Positions 10,103 to 19,691 of a DNA stretch of 64,000 nt are shown here, in pieces. Each line of letters opens with the position of its first letter. Position 1 is the stretch's first letter. This DNA is from an uncultured Alphaproteobacteria bacterium. Its GTDB lineage: Bacteria; Pseudomonadota; Alphaproteobacteria; Rs-D84. The notes beneath the pieces are model-generated. The model worked only from the letters and a program-made list of their open reading frames with translations, ran no database searches and had not been told where the DNA came from. The stretch lies in the NCBI GenBank assembly GCA_949082785.1, contig CARVLU010000005.1, positions 1 through 64,000 on the forward strand, in the 5' to 3' direction. Both the position numbers and the translations under genes were made by a program.

Positions 10103-12024
10103 TATTTTATAAATGTTTTTTGATATCCACGCATCAGGTTATAATCACATTGTTCCAACGCGCTTAATTCCGACGCCCCACACCAACATTTGCCATCACG
10201 CCATGTGCCGTTGCGGTGTTCACAGCTGGATTTGTCCCAATTCAATTCAGTTGACGTCGAAACCGTTGTGCCTGTCAATGGTGATTTATTTTCCGATAAT
10301 TTGAAATTCGATGTGACATACGCAAATTCGCATTGATTGTTAACCAATTTATAATTTTGCGGGCAAACACACCCACCCCACCATGAACCACCAGAATTGC
10401 GGCATTTGCATTCATTGCTGTTGGCCCACATCGAACTGCTGCAATCCAAAATGGCCAGACCCGTCGCCGATGGCTGGGATACAGATGCGGCCTCGGTCAC
10501 GGTGACGGCGCCGCCACCTTCCCAATCCGACACCAGCGTTTTATCCGCCACACACACCTTTTTCGGCAATTGTTTCAAACTGACCGATTTTTGCAATTCT
10601 TGCAGGCTTTCCGAATTCACCGCACAGAATTTCACACCGTCGGGATTGGGGTGCGTTGCCGTGCGCATACGCGACGAACCGTATGTTGCCGGCGCGTCTT
10701 GTTCAATAATGCGTTGCAGGGTTTCAATATCAATTGTGGCCTGTTTCTTGCGCCCGCGGAACAGCATGGAATTATCCAATGCTTCGGATGCGCAACCGAC
10801 GCGCACTTCGCTGCGGACATTGTCATTGGAATCGACATTTTGTTCCGGATACAGCCAGTTTTGTTGAACTTCGTCATCACTGGTCAACATTTGAATCAAT
10901 TGGCACCCGCCGTCCGACATCGGCACAACCTGGCCCACGGCGCAACGCGCCCCGCCACGGATATTGCCCGTCGCAACAGAACGGCCATCCTGGCAATTGG
11001 TGTTGGTGTAATGCATTACCTGGCCATCACTGCACAGATATTTTGCCCATGCGTTACATGTGCCGTTCAACATCATGTAAATATCGGTGATATCCACCCC
11101 AACGGATTGCGCCATAATCAGCGCGTCGTACAATTCGTCCAACACGTTTTCATACGGGTCAAAGAAATTCAGTGCCTTTTGCTTGAACGTTTTCGCACGC
11201 TTGGGCCCGGTGCAATTGTTGCCCCGGTTGTCGCATCCGGCATACTGGAACGCATTTTCCATGGCGGCGCGTACTTCCTTTAACGATACGGCGGCATTGT
11301 CCAATTTGGTCATGATTTGGCCGGAAATCTGTTCACGGGCCAAAACATCCGCCGACACCCCGCGGGATGCGGCATCCACCTGGGAATCGTTGGTCGTGCT
11401 GGTCTGGGCGGCGGTCGCCGCACTTACCGCGGCCGTTTGCGCCGCGGCGGCATCGGCAATCGCCTGGGCGGTTAATTGTTTCTGTTCTTCCAGTGCGGCC
11501 TGTAACTGGGCGGTGGCGGCTGCATTGGCGTTCGCCATTTCCGACTGCATCTGTTGCATCTGGGCCTGCATCTGTTGTAATTGCTGGGCGCTTTGCTGGG
11601 CGGCGGCCTGGGCCGCGGCATTTTGGGCGGCCGCCGCCTGGGCATTTGCCTTGGCCGTGGAATTAGCCACCAATTGCGCCGAAATATATTGAACCAGTTC
11701 GTCGCCGTATTGCTTGCACGCGTCGTTCGACATCACGCAACCGGACACAATCGGGGCCGCGATTTCCATCGTCGTGCATCCACCACTGGCACATTTGGGT
11801 TGCGCACAACGCAAAATCACAGAATTGCAATTTCCAAAATCCGCCGTGGCAGACGCCCCGCCGCGGGTGTTCATCATCTGGTTCCATGCGTTGTTATTCA
11901 TGGCACCGGTATTGCCGTTAAATGCGGTTAAATTACTGCCCGCGGTGGTGGACACGGCGGCAATCGCCGGCGCGCACGGCACCAGTGTCAGGGCCAACAA
12001 CAAAAATCTGGTTATGGATTTCAT
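10102..12024 (-). CDS. exported protein with Ala/Gln-rich coiled coil and cysteine-rich tail
   Basis: 640 residues; start chosen at the ATG giving the signal peptide MKSITRFLLLALTLVPCAPA. No family recognised. Order of parts: a short Cys cluster (ILRCAQPKCASGGC); a long Ala/Gln/Met-rich segment of low complexity likely to form a coiled coil (residues about 135-230, for example QQLQQMQAQMQQMQSEMANA); a globular middle with paired cysteines; and a C-terminal EGF-like cysteine-rich region (CKCRNSGGSWWGGCVCPQ). The tail resembles that of the protein at 41303-43579 (CQCFEGYKPYNNQC), suggesting one family of large disulfide-rich envelope proteins. It is coupled to the next gene by a TAATG overlap. 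Confidence 0.85.
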   Translation of the reverse strand: MKSITRFLLLALTLVPCAPAIAAVSTTAGSNLTAFNGNTGAMNNNAWNQMMNTRGGASATADFGNCNSVILRCAQPKCASGGCTTMEIAAPIVSGCVMSNDACKQYGDELVQYISAQLVANSTAKANAQAAAAQNAAAQAAAQQSAQQLQQMQAQMQQMQSEMANANAAATAQLQAALEEQKQLTAQAIADAAAAQTAAVSAATAAQTSTTNDSQVDAASRGVSADVLAREQISGQIMTKLDNAAVSLKEVRAAMENAFQYAGCDNRGNNCTGPKRAKTFKQKALNFFDPYENVLDELYDALIMAQSVGVDITDIYMMLNGTCNAWAKYLCSDGQVMHYTNTNCQDGRSVATGNIRGGARCAVGQVVPMSDGGCQLIQMLTSDDEVQQNWLYPEQNVDSNDNVRSEVRVGCASEALDNSMLFRGRKKQATIDIETLQRIIEQDAPATYGSSRMRTATHPNPDGVKFCAVNSESLQELQKSVSLKQLPKKVCVADKTLVSDWEGGGAVTVTEAASVSQPSATGLAILDCSSSMWANSNECKCRNSGGSWWGGCVCPQNYKLVNNQCEFAYVTSNFKLSENKSPLTGTTVSTSTELNWDKSSCEHRNGTWRDGKCWCGASELSALEQCDYNLMRGYQKTFIK

Positions 12025-12084
12025 ATTCTCTCGTCCCATTAATTTTACCATAAAAATGTCGGGGTGGAAAGACAAAAGTTCAAA

Positions 12085-12108
12085 CAAAAAACCCGCCATG
12101 CGGCGGGT
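12085..12108 (-). terminator. terminator after the acyl-ACP thioesterase gene
   Basis: Minus-strand hairpin ACCCGCCGCATGGCGGGT followed by six T, just past the stop at 12112. Confidence 0.85.
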
Positions 12109-12111
12109 CAT

Positions 12112-12843
12112 TTATTTATTTGGCACCCATTCGCACACAATGGTCGCGTGTTCAACACCATCTGTCATAATCCGATGCCGGCTGATGCAATCGCGACAGG
12201 CAACATCCACGATAACCTGGGGCTGGTCGGGACGAATTTCTTTCTTGAAATTCAGTTCGATGCGGCGCAGCTGATGCTGATTGCGGAATGGAAAGCCAAC
12301 GCTTTCCGTTGCCCACACGGCATAGACGGCGTTGTTAATATGCTGATTCACATCGACATCGTCATATCGGCACTTCATCACGTGTGATTTTTCCGGCACA
12401 AAATCCGGATGCCGGTCAAACGTGCGGTCCCATGCGCGTGCCGCCACCACATCCCAATGCGGCAAATAATCCGCCAGACGCAGCGGCCGGCGCCGCGCCA
12501 CATCAATCAAAATCCACTGTGACGTTGCCCGCACCATCAAACGCCCGTCCGCCCCGCGGATTTCAAAATCACGCGTCGCGCGCAGCGCATCTTGGACCGA
12601 CGGCCACGTGGTGAACGTCAATTCTTCGGATTCGTTGGGCATTTCAATGATATCGACATAATAATGCGTCACGACCCAGGCCACATCATGGGCCAGACAG
12701 TACGACCGCCCCACCCCCAGAATTTCGGCATGATCATCGGCCAATGCCTGTAATTCATTCATCAAAATCAGCGGCCGCACATGCCCGTATCGGTCACATT
12801 GATACGTCCGCAGGGCATGTGTGCGCGACAATTTTTCCGTCAT
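12112..12843 (-). CDS. acyl-ACP thioesterase (FatA/FatB family)
   Basis: 243 residues, the size of bacterial acyl-ACP thioesterases (Pfam Acyl-ACP_TE), which release free fatty acids from acyl-ACP in the cytoplasm. Two hot-dog repeats are visible. The first begins YQCDRYGHVRPLILMNELQ and includes WVVTHYYVDIIEMP; the second begins CRYDDVDVNQHINNAVYAVW, with the DxNxHxN motif holding the proposed catalytic Asn and His, then LNFKKEIR. It lies 6 bases downstream of valS and is followed by a terminator, so it is probably cotranscribed with valS. This family is better known from Gram-positives, Bacteroidetes and plants than from alphaproteobacteria. Confidence 0.85.
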   Translation of the reverse strand: MTEKLSRTHALRTYQCDRYGHVRPLILMNELQALADDHAEILGVGRSYCLAHDVAWVVTHYYVDIIEMPNESEELTFTTWPSVQDALRATRDFEIRGADGRLMVRATSQWILIDVARRRPLRLADYLPHWDVVAARAWDRTFDRHPDFVPEKSHVMKCRYDDVDVNQHINNAVYAVWATESVGFPFRNQHQLRRIELNFKKEIRPDQPQVIVDVACRDCISRHRIMTDGVEHATIVCEWVPNK

Positions 12844-12849
12844 AATTGA

Positions 12850-15252
12850 TTACCCCTGAACATTTTGCGCAACGACAAAGTCAATTTCATCACCGGTCTG
12901 GATATCCATGGCGCGCGCCGCAGATTTAATCAGGCCATGCAACGCCGCCGGCGTCGCGGCCGGAATGGTCAAACGTTCCAGCTTGGCGCCGTTGCCAACC
13001 TTGCGTTCTGTGCGCAGACCACGCACCGATTTCAAGATGTCCAGTGCGATTTGCATATCGGCCACATCTGTGTTGTATTCGTCCATCACGCGCGGATACG
13101 CCGTCAGATGCAGTGTTTGGCCCCCTTCGAACGGCTGATAAATCTTTTGCCACAATTCTTCGGTGATAAACGGGATGAACGGCGCGTACAGTCCCAAAAT
13201 CGCGCGCAGAACCGTCCACAGCGTCCACTGGGCGGACAGCTTGGATTGCGCGCTGTATTTTTCCGGGGACCAGAACCGGTCCTTGATAAATTCCAGATAC
13301 TGGTCGCAAAAGATATCGTAAAAGAACGTGTCAATCGCCGCGCGGGAATTATAATTATCGTATTTATCCAAATTCCGACGAACGTCGGCCACCGCCCGAT
13401 TTAATTCGGACAATACCCATCTGTCTTCGATAAAGCGGTCGGCAACCGCCACCGGCGCGGATGCGACCGGGTCAAAGTCCGCCAAATTCATCAGAACGTA
13501 TTTCGATGCATTCCACAGTTTCGTCAGCAGTTTTGAACCACGCTTTACTTCGTCATCACTGTAACGGATGTCGGTCCCAATCGGCGCGGTCGCAATCCAG
13601 TACCGCAACGCATCCGCACCGAATTTTTCCACCGTTTCCAGCGGGTCCGTGCCGTTACCCTTGGTCTTGGACATTTTTTGCCCCTTGCTGTCGCGGACCA
13701 GACCGTGGAAATTAACCGTGTGGAACGGGACATCGCCCATGATGTAAATCCCCATCATGACCATGCGTGCCACCCAGAAAAAGATGATATCCGGCCCCGT
13801 ATATAGCAAATCCGTCGGGTAATATTTGGCCAGTTCCGGCGTCTGTTCCGGCCAACCCAATGTTGAAAACGGCCACATCCCGGATGAAAACCAGGTGTCC
13901 AAACACGATGTTTCACGTGTCAGCTGTTTGCCACCGGATTGTTTGATGGCGTCCGCTTCGGTTTCCGCGACATAGATGTTGCCGTCCGCATCGTACCATG
14001 CCGGGATTTGATGCCCCCACCACAGCTGGCGCGAAATGGACCATTCATGAATATCTTTCATCCATGCCATAAACAGGTTATAGCGGTGTTCGGGCATGAA
14101 TTTGATTTTACCAGATTCCACCGCGGCAATGGCGGGTGCGGCCAATTTTTTGGCATCGACGAACCATTCGTCGCGCACCATGTATTCAACAACCACCCCA
14201 CCGCGTTCGGAATACGGGGTCGGAATAACCTTGTCTTCGATTTTAATCAACAGACCCGCCGCATCAATATCCGCAATGATTTGCGCACGCGCGGCAAAGC
14301 GGTCCATCCCACGGTATTTTTCCGGCACCTGGGGAATCGCAGCCATCTTGGCATCGTTGGTCAAAACGCATACCGCATCCAGATTGTGGCGCGCGCCAAC
14401 CGCCCAGTCATCCTTGTCATGGGCGGGGGTGATTTTCACGGCGCCGGTCCCCTTGGCCGGGTCGGCATGAATGTCGGCAATCACCGGGATTTCAATATCG
14501 GTCAGCGGGATAATCGCCGTGCGGCCAATCAAGTGTTTTAAATTTTCATTGTCCGGATGAACGGCAATCGCCTGGTCCCCGAACAACGTTTCGGGCCGGG
14601 TGGTCGCGATTTCAATCACGCCGCCGTCTTTTAACGGATAATTGAAATAATAAAACTTTCCCTTTTCATCGCGGACATCAACTTCCAAATCGGAAATGGA
14701 CGTCTGCTGTTTCGGGCACCAGTTAACCAAACGACGCGCCCGATAAATCAAACCGTCATTGTACATCTTGACGAACATCTTAATCACGGCGCGCGACAGA
14801 CCGTCGTCCATCGTGAACCGTTGGCGCGACCAGGCCGGCGTTGTGCCCAACGTATGCAGCTGGCCAACTATCTGGCCACCTTTGTCCGCTTTGTACGCCC
14901 AGGCGGCGTCCAGCAATTGTTCATGGGTCAATGCGCGGGGATTAATGCCACGCTTGGACAAATCACGTTCCACCATCAACTGCATCGCGATTGACGCATG
15001 GTCGGTCCCCGGTTGCCACAACACATCGTATCCATCCATGCGTTTGTACCGACAAATAATATCGGTCAACACATTATCCAACGCATGCCCCATATGCAGA
15101 TTGCCCGTGACGTTCGGCGGCGGCATCATGATACAAAACGGTTTTTTATCCGATGTTACATCATTTTCCCAAAAACAATTTTTATCCCAGAATTCCTGAA
15201 TCCGGGTTTCGATTTCACGCGCGTTGATATTTTTGCCAAGTTCGATATTCAT
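12850..15252 (-). CDS. valS: valyl-tRNA synthetase
   Basis: 800 residues. Class I aminoacyl-tRNA synthetase that charges tRNA-Val in the cytoplasm. The HIGH signature appears as PPPNVTGNLHMGHALD (about residues 44-59), the editing (CP1) domain spans roughly 170-350 with TTRPETLFGDQAIAVHP, and the KMSKS loop is GQKMSKTKG. The anticodon-binding helical domain follows (APFIPFITEELWQ). It is shorter than E. coli ValS (about 950) and ends soon after the anticodon domain, so the C-terminal coiled coil is largely missing, as in some reduced alphaproteobacteria. A tRNA-Val lies elsewhere in this window (34700). The gene follows the DUF2147 gene by 3 bases. Confidence 0.97.
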   Translation of the reverse strand: MNIELGKNINAREIETRIQEFWDKNCFWENDVTSDKKPFCIMMPPPNVTGNLHMGHALDNVLTDIICRYKRMDGYDVLWQPGTDHASIAMQLMVERDLSKRGINPRALTHEQLLDAAWAYKADKGGQIVGQLHTLGTTPAWSRQRFTMDDGLSRAVIKMFVKMYNDGLIYRARRLVNWCPKQQTSISDLEVDVRDEKGKFYYFNYPLKDGGVIEIATTRPETLFGDQAIAVHPDNENLKHLIGRTAIIPLTDIEIPVIADIHADPAKGTGAVKITPAHDKDDWAVGARHNLDAVCVLTNDAKMAAIPQVPEKYRGMDRFAARAQIIADIDAAGLLIKIEDKVIPTPYSERGGVVVEYMVRDEWFVDAKKLAAPAIAAVESGKIKFMPEHRYNLFMAWMKDIHEWSISRQLWWGHQIPAWYDADGNIYVAETEADAIKQSGGKQLTRETSCLDTWFSSGMWPFSTLGWPEQTPELAKYYPTDLLYTGPDIIFFWVARMVMMGIYIMGDVPFHTVNFHGLVRDSKGQKMSKTKGNGTDPLETVEKFGADALRYWIATAPIGTDIRYSDDEVKRGSKLLTKLWNASKYVLMNLADFDPVASAPVAVADRFIEDRWVLSELNRAVADVRRNLDKYDNYNSRAAIDTFFYDIFCDQYLEFIKDRFWSPEKYSAQSKLSAQWTLWTVLRAILGLYAPFIPFITEELWQKIYQPFEGGQTLHLTAYPRVMDEYNTDVADMQIALDILKSVRGLRTERKVGNGAKLERLTIPAATPAALHGLIKSAARAMDIQTGDEIDFVVAQNVQG

Positions 15253-15255
15253 TTT

Positions 15256-15768
15256 TTATTTCCCCGTGGACGGCGTCCAGTTTTGTGTATTTAAATTCTG
15301 TAATTCGGCGGGCAATTTTTCCCCATCCAGCGGGCGCCAGGTTTGCGTCCGGCCAAACGGCCCGATTTTCCCACGCACGTTCAGCGCCGCCCCATCGCGC
15401 CAGATAACGGACGAATAAACCTTGCCCGATTGGGGGTCCATGATTTTGCCATCCCCCCACCTGTTGTCATCGGCGTCCCATTGCATCCCCCAGATGATGT
15501 CCAACCCCACAAATTTGGGCGCACCGGTGACGTGCGACGCAACGCGTACGGGATTTTTCACCGTTTCGGCAATTGTCCCATCCGCCCCGTACAGCGCCAC
15601 AATACGTCCCGCCAATTGGGCATCACCATATTCATACAGCGCGACAATGGATTTGGGTGTATTCGTTGCGTCATCAATGGTCTGGTACAATCCGGCATAT
15701 GGCACCGCCCCAAATGCGGCGCCACCCACCATCATCATTCCCACCAGGGGTAAAAATTTAAAATTCAT
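15256..15768 (-). CDS. exported DUF2147 family protein
   Basis: 170 residues. The start at 15768 gives a signal peptide (MNFKFLPLVGMMMVGGAAFG). The mature protein matches the DUF2147 pattern: GLYQTIDDATNTPKSIVALY, then WDADDNRWGDGKIMDPQSGK and VYSSVIWRDGAALNVRGKIG, ending GPFGRTQTWRPL, the family's GRTQTW signature. DUF2147 proteins are small periplasmic or secreted beta-rich proteins of unknown role, common in proteobacteria. It is followed after 3 bases by valS. Confidence 0.88.
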   Translation of the reverse strand: MNFKFLPLVGMMMVGGAAFGAVPYAGLYQTIDDATNTPKSIVALYEYGDAQLAGRIVALYGADGTIAETVKNPVRVASHVTGAPKFVGLDIIWGMQWDADDNRWGDGKIMDPQSGKVYSSVIWRDGAALNVRGKIGPFGRTQTWRPLDGEKLPAELQNLNTQNWTPSTGK

Positions 15769-15912
15769 TCTGTTTGCCTGTAATCTAACCCATAAATCGT
15801 ACCAGAATAAAATCAAAATTCAAGATTCTTGTGCCAAATGCGGCCGCCTGCGCTTGAAAAAAACAACAAAAGTGCTATTTTAAACACCACAATAAAACAC
15901 AGGACGATTGAC

Positions 15913-16407
15913 ATGACAAAAGTACAGCGTATTAACCCAGACGTGAAAACAAATATCATTGACGCCATTCATCACAGTGTTGTCATGGCGTACAACCCGG
16001 AAACCGCATCCATCAGCACGCGTATGCACATCGGTCCGGACGATGGAATTTATATCCAGTTGCGCCCGACCAGCATTCGCATCATTGATGAAAACACGTT
16101 ACAGGCCGTGCGTATTTTGTCCGTCGCGCCACGCTTTGACACATTGAAACGCAGCGACATTCGTTTGTTAAAACAATACACCCCGACCACCAACCCGTTA
16201 AAGTACGGTTTGCGCGCGGTGCGTAAATTATTTAACAACGGGGCCATGACACGCCGTTATGCCGACAACAGTGGCATTGCGCGCGATATTTATGGGCTGT
16301 ATGCCATCGCACTGGGGCGCGTCGGGAAAAAGCACCCACGTGCCGAATTTAATCAGGCAGAAATCATCCGCATTGCGGCATTTCTGCGGGGCGGACACGA
16401 ACATTAA
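15913..16407 (+). CDS. protein of unknown function
   Basis: 164 residues, not recognised. Start at the ATG after AGGACGATTGAC, giving MTKVQRINPDVKTNIIDAIH. It is a mixed alpha/beta, basic protein (KLFNNGAMTRRYADNSGIAR) without signal peptide or membrane segment. It stands alone on the plus strand between two minus-strand genes. Its end overlaps the end of comF by 4 bases, so the two are convergent with no room for a separate terminator. Confidence 0.75.
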   Translation: MTKVQRINPDVKTNIIDAIHHSVVMAYNPETASISTRMHIGPDDGIYIQLRPTSIRIIDENTLQAVRILSVAPRFDTLKRSDIRLLKQYTPTTNPLKYGLRAVRKLFNNGAMTRRYADNSGIARDIYGLYAIALGRVGKKHPRAEFNQAEIIRIAAFLRGGHEH

Positions 16408-17135
16408 ATCGCCCGCACCACACGACAGAATGTGACGCCATATACCGCCGATGCACCCGCCGCGACCAAAACGCGGCGTAATTCACGAAACGTTGCGCCG
16501 GTTGTCATAACATCATCAACCAACAAAATCACACGGCCCCGAATGCGTTCGGGATGTGTCACGCGAAACACACCGCGAATATTTTCCGTACGTGCGGCGG
16601 CGTTCATATGTCCCATGTCGGGACGATATTTTCTGCGAACACTGGACGTGTCCATCCGTGCGCCCAAGACTTTGGCAATCGGACGCGCCAGCAGTGCCGC
16701 CTGATTATAACCGCGTTTGAACAATCTGCGCCACGCCAGTGGCACCGGCATCACAATATCCACATTTCCCGGAATCCCGTCCAGTGCGCCAATCATTGCG
16801 CGGGACATGATTTTTTGATATTTAATCCGACCGGCATGTTTGAACGGCAACATAATTGTGCGCGACACGTCGTCATAAACACACGCCGCCCGTAACCAGT
16901 CCAATTCGTTACGCCCCGCCGCACAGACCGGACACAGCGGCCGCGGTCCCAAATCCAAATCCGCCGGAAACGGATAACCGCAAATGTGACATTTGGGATT
17001 ACTTATCCAGTTAAAGCATAACCAACAATCAAAGCACATCGTGCCATGTTCAGACACCGGCGCCCGGCAAATCGGACAGACGGGTGGGAACAGAAAATCA
17101 AGAATCTTGGACATATCAGAAAAAAGACCCGGCAT
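16404..17135 (-). CDS. comF: ComF family phosphoribosyltransferase-like protein
   Basis: 243 residues. The N-terminal zinc-finger region has paired cysteines (CPICRAPVSEHGTMCFDC, then CHICGYPF and CPVC). The C-terminal type I phosphoribosyltransferase domain has the PRPP loop VILLVDDVMTTGATF and the preceding RGYNQAALLARPIA. ComF/GntX proteins are linked to DNA uptake or reuse of DNA in several bacteria; the exact reaction is unsettled. Translation probably starts one base after the upstream stop codon (17137), though an internal ATG at 17114 is possible. It is the last gene of a long minus-strand run. Confidence 0.9.
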   Translation of the reverse strand: MPGLFSDMSKILDFLFPPVCPICRAPVSEHGTMCFDCWLCFNWISNPKCHICGYPFPADLDLGPRPLCPVCAAGRNELDWLRAACVYDDVSRTIMLPFKHAGRIKYQKIMSRAMIGALDGIPGNVDIVMPVPLAWRRLFKRGYNQAALLARPIAKVLGARMDTSSVRRKYRPDMGHMNAAARTENIRGVFRVTHPERIRGRVILLVDDVMTTGATFRELRRVLVAAGASAVYGVTFCRVVRAI

Positions 17136-17136
17136 A

Positions 17137-18546
17137 TTACCAGGTCATGTTTTTATATGTTTTTTTGCCAACGGTGTCGCCGAACATGTCACGCTTTTTC
17201 TGGGTCAGTGTTTCAAACTGATCACTGGAAATAATGCGCAAGACATAGGCATCTTCGTCCCGCTGGGCCAATACAGGCATGATACGCTGTTCCGACACGC
17301 CGGTATCACGCAAAACCTGTTCCACGATGGCCAAACGACGCGCGGCCAGTTTGCGGTCATCCATATCACGTGTCACGCGTTCGGGGATGGACACCTGAAT
17401 CGCGCGTTTGGGATTGCTGACCACAATGGACGCGTATTCGGACAACAAATTGTAATTTTCCCGCGACAGCGACGAATCATCCCCGCGGAATCTGATTTTG
17501 ATTTCCAGCGGACGCACCCCGCCCGCCTCGGACAGGTCACGCTTGGCGGTGAACCCTTCGACGGTGCTGGTCAAATCGCTGGCGACATCGAAACGGTCGT
17601 CGATTTGGAATGTGGACAGATGCTTGTTTTCCGACAGATATGTTTTCTTGAACGCCTTTTTCAATTCGGACGGCGACATGCGCGACAAATCATCACGAAC
17701 GGCGGCAACGCGCGGTTCTTCGGAATGCGTCACCTGGCGAACAACGACATCCTGTTGCATGGGAACGACCATGCGGCTGATGGTGATGTCATCGCTGTCG
17801 TCTGCAATATCTGCAACCGCGGGCGTGGGTTCGGATTTTTTCGCCACCTGCGCCGCGGGACGCGCCGTAATGCGCGTGGGGGCCGCGGGAATGTCGGCGG
17901 CCGCGATACGTGGGGCGACCGGTGCGCGACGCACGCTTTCGTCCGCCTTTTTCTGTAATTCGACCAGTTTTGCAATTTCCGCGTCCAACGCGCCACTGCG
18001 CGCCGATGCCATGGCCGCTTCATCGGATTTTTTTGGTGCAACCGTCACCGCCGGGGTGGCGACGCGCGCGGCGGCAACCCTGACCGGTTTTTTATCCAGG
18101 CTTTCTTCTGGTAACGCGTCATCGGAACGGATGACGGAAAATTCCTGGGGCTGGGGCAGACGCAACGGACTGTCCATTTTGGCCCATAAATCACCACTGG
18201 GGCGGCGCGGGGATAAAATATCACCCGGGGCATTGTTGGCCGCAATTTCCGCACCAGTGTCAATGGATGTGGTATTGGTGGTTGCGACCGGCGTCACCTT
18301 GGCCGGTTGGGACGCACGGGCGACAACCGTCTTTTTCTTTTTTTCGGGCGCAGATGATTCGGATTTTTTATCCGCACGCGCCAAAGGGGCAACCGTCACA
18401 GCCGGCGTCGATTTTACCGGCACATCACCGAACGCCGCACGCGCAGAAACCGCGCCCGCCGCGATATTGACCACCGGCAAACGTGCATCGGCCAACGCCG
18501 GCACGCACGCAAGCATCGATAAAACAGAAGCTGTGACCAGTCGCAT
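17137..18546 (-). CDS. exported protein with OmpA-like C-terminal domain
   Basis: 469 residues. Signal peptide MRLVTASVLSMLACVPALAD. A long Pro/Ala/Lys-rich low-complexity region (about 25-300) suggests a flexible periplasmic spacer. PRRPSGDLW is at residues 113-121, shared with the exported protein at 5163-6407. The last 130 residues resemble an OmpA/MotB-type peptidoglycan-binding fold (KIRFRGDDSSLSRENYNLLS, then RKLAARRLAIVEQVLRDTGV), though the usual Asp and second Arg of the motif are not clearly placed, so the assignment is moderate. It ends one base before comF begins and follows murG by about 70 bases. Confidence 0.8.
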   Translation of the reverse strand: MRLVTASVLSMLACVPALADARLPVVNIAAGAVSARAAFGDVPVKSTPAVTVAPLARADKKSESSAPEKKKKTVVARASQPAKVTPVATTNTTSIDTGAEIAANNAPGDILSPRRPSGDLWAKMDSPLRLPQPQEFSVIRSDDALPEESLDKKPVRVAAARVATPAVTVAPKKSDEAAMASARSGALDAEIAKLVELQKKADESVRRAPVAPRIAAADIPAAPTRITARPAAQVAKKSEPTPAVADIADDSDDITISRMVVPMQQDVVVRQVTHSEEPRVAAVRDDLSRMSPSELKKAFKKTYLSENKHLSTFQIDDRFDVASDLTSTVEGFTAKRDLSEAGGVRPLEIKIRFRGDDSSLSRENYNLLSEYASIVVSNPKRAIQVSIPERVTRDMDDRKLAARRLAIVEQVLRDTGVSEQRIMPVLAQRDEDAYVLRIISSDQFETLTQKKRDMFGDTVGKKTYKNMTW

Positions 18547-18617
18547 AATTCCTTTCCTTCTGTCCTAATCATAGAACAAATGACGAATCACAGGCAAGCG
18601 GAAAAATCAGTCTGAAA

Positions 18618-19664
18618 TTATTTTGTTATTTCGGCGACAATTAATTCGACGGCATGGTTGGGCACGCATGCCTTTTGCGCCATTTTGACCAGACGTGACG
18701 GATTATCGAACAGTTCCGACAATGTCGCCGTCAACCATTTTGGCGTGAACTGCGTTTGGGGCACGGCAAACCCGCCGCCCAGTTTTGCGAACGCCGCTGC
18801 GTTGGCCGCCTGGTCTGGGTTAATGGCCAGTGGGACAAAAATCGCGGGCCGCCCAACGGTTTCCAATTCCACAACCGTGCTGGCCCCGCTGCGTCCGATG
18901 ACCAAATCGGCCCCGATGACCGCGCCCGCCATATCGTGGATAAAGGACAGGACATTCGCCTTTATCTTGTTATCGGCATAAAATTTTTGCAGACGCGCAA
19001 CATTTTCCGGGCGCGTTTGATGGGTGATGAAAATCTTCTTGTTCTTTATCGCGGCGATGGCAACGGGGACGACATCATCCAAAATCTGGGCCCCCAGCGA
19101 CCCGCCCGTCACCAGCAACCGCGACGCCCCCGGGATGGGTGATGCAGCGGCATTTAAAAATTCACGGCGCACCGGCAACCCGGTATAAACGACATTCGTC
19201 CGCCCCCCGGCCGGGATCCCCGCAACATCCGGGAAACTGGTCATCAGTGTCCGCACCCAGCGCAACGCGAATTTATTCGCACGCCCAATTGCCGCGTTTT
19301 GTTCATGCAGCAATGTCGGCACACGCCACAGATGCGCGGCAAAGACCGCCGGCACCGACGCATACCCGCCAAAGGCCACCACCCGGTCGGGCCGCGCCAC
19401 CATAAAGCGCAACGTCAACCCCATCGCTGACACCCCGATTTTAAACAGGGCCCACATCTGCTTTACCTTGCTTTTTGCACCAACGCCCGACGCCCAGACA
19501 TGCGCCATGCGCGCGCCCGCGGGGCGTCCCGCCGCCACCATCTGGCGCACGCGACCATCGCACGAAATTGTAATCCGATGACCGCGGCGCGCCAATTCAT
19601 CCGCCACACTTAACGCTGGGAACACATGCCCGCCGGTTCCACCTGTTGCAATCCAAATTTTCAT
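18618..19664 (-). CDS. murG: UDP-GlcNAc: undecaprenyl-PP-MurNAc-pentapeptide GlcNAc transferase MurG
   Basis: 348 residues, full length. MurG makes lipid II from lipid I on the inner face of the cytoplasmic membrane. The N-terminal GT-B domain has the glycine-rich loop TGGTGGHVFPALSVADEL and HEQNAAIGRANK. The C-terminal domain has VTGGSLGAQILDDVVP, the nucleotide-binding VIGRSGASTVVELETVGRPA and PLAINPDQAANAAAF. A ribosome site AAGGGTGGGG precedes the ATG. It follows ftsW by 27 bases in an mraY-ftsW-murG run. Confidence 0.97.
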   Translation of the reverse strand: MKIWIATGGTGGHVFPALSVADELARRGHRITISCDGRVRQMVAAGRPAGARMAHVWASGVGAKSKVKQMWALFKIGVSAMGLTLRFMVARPDRVVAFGGYASVPAVFAAHLWRVPTLLHEQNAAIGRANKFALRWVRTLMTSFPDVAGIPAGGRTNVVYTGLPVRREFLNAAASPIPGASRLLVTGGSLGAQILDDVVPVAIAAIKNKKIFITHQTRPENVARLQKFYADNKIKANVLSFIHDMAGAVIGADLVIGRSGASTVVELETVGRPAIFVPLAINPDQAANAAAFAKLGGGFAVPQTQFTPKWLTATLSELFDNPSRLVKMAQKACVPNHAVELIVAEITK

Positions 19665-19691
19665 GAATACCCCACCCTTGGTTAAAAAACA

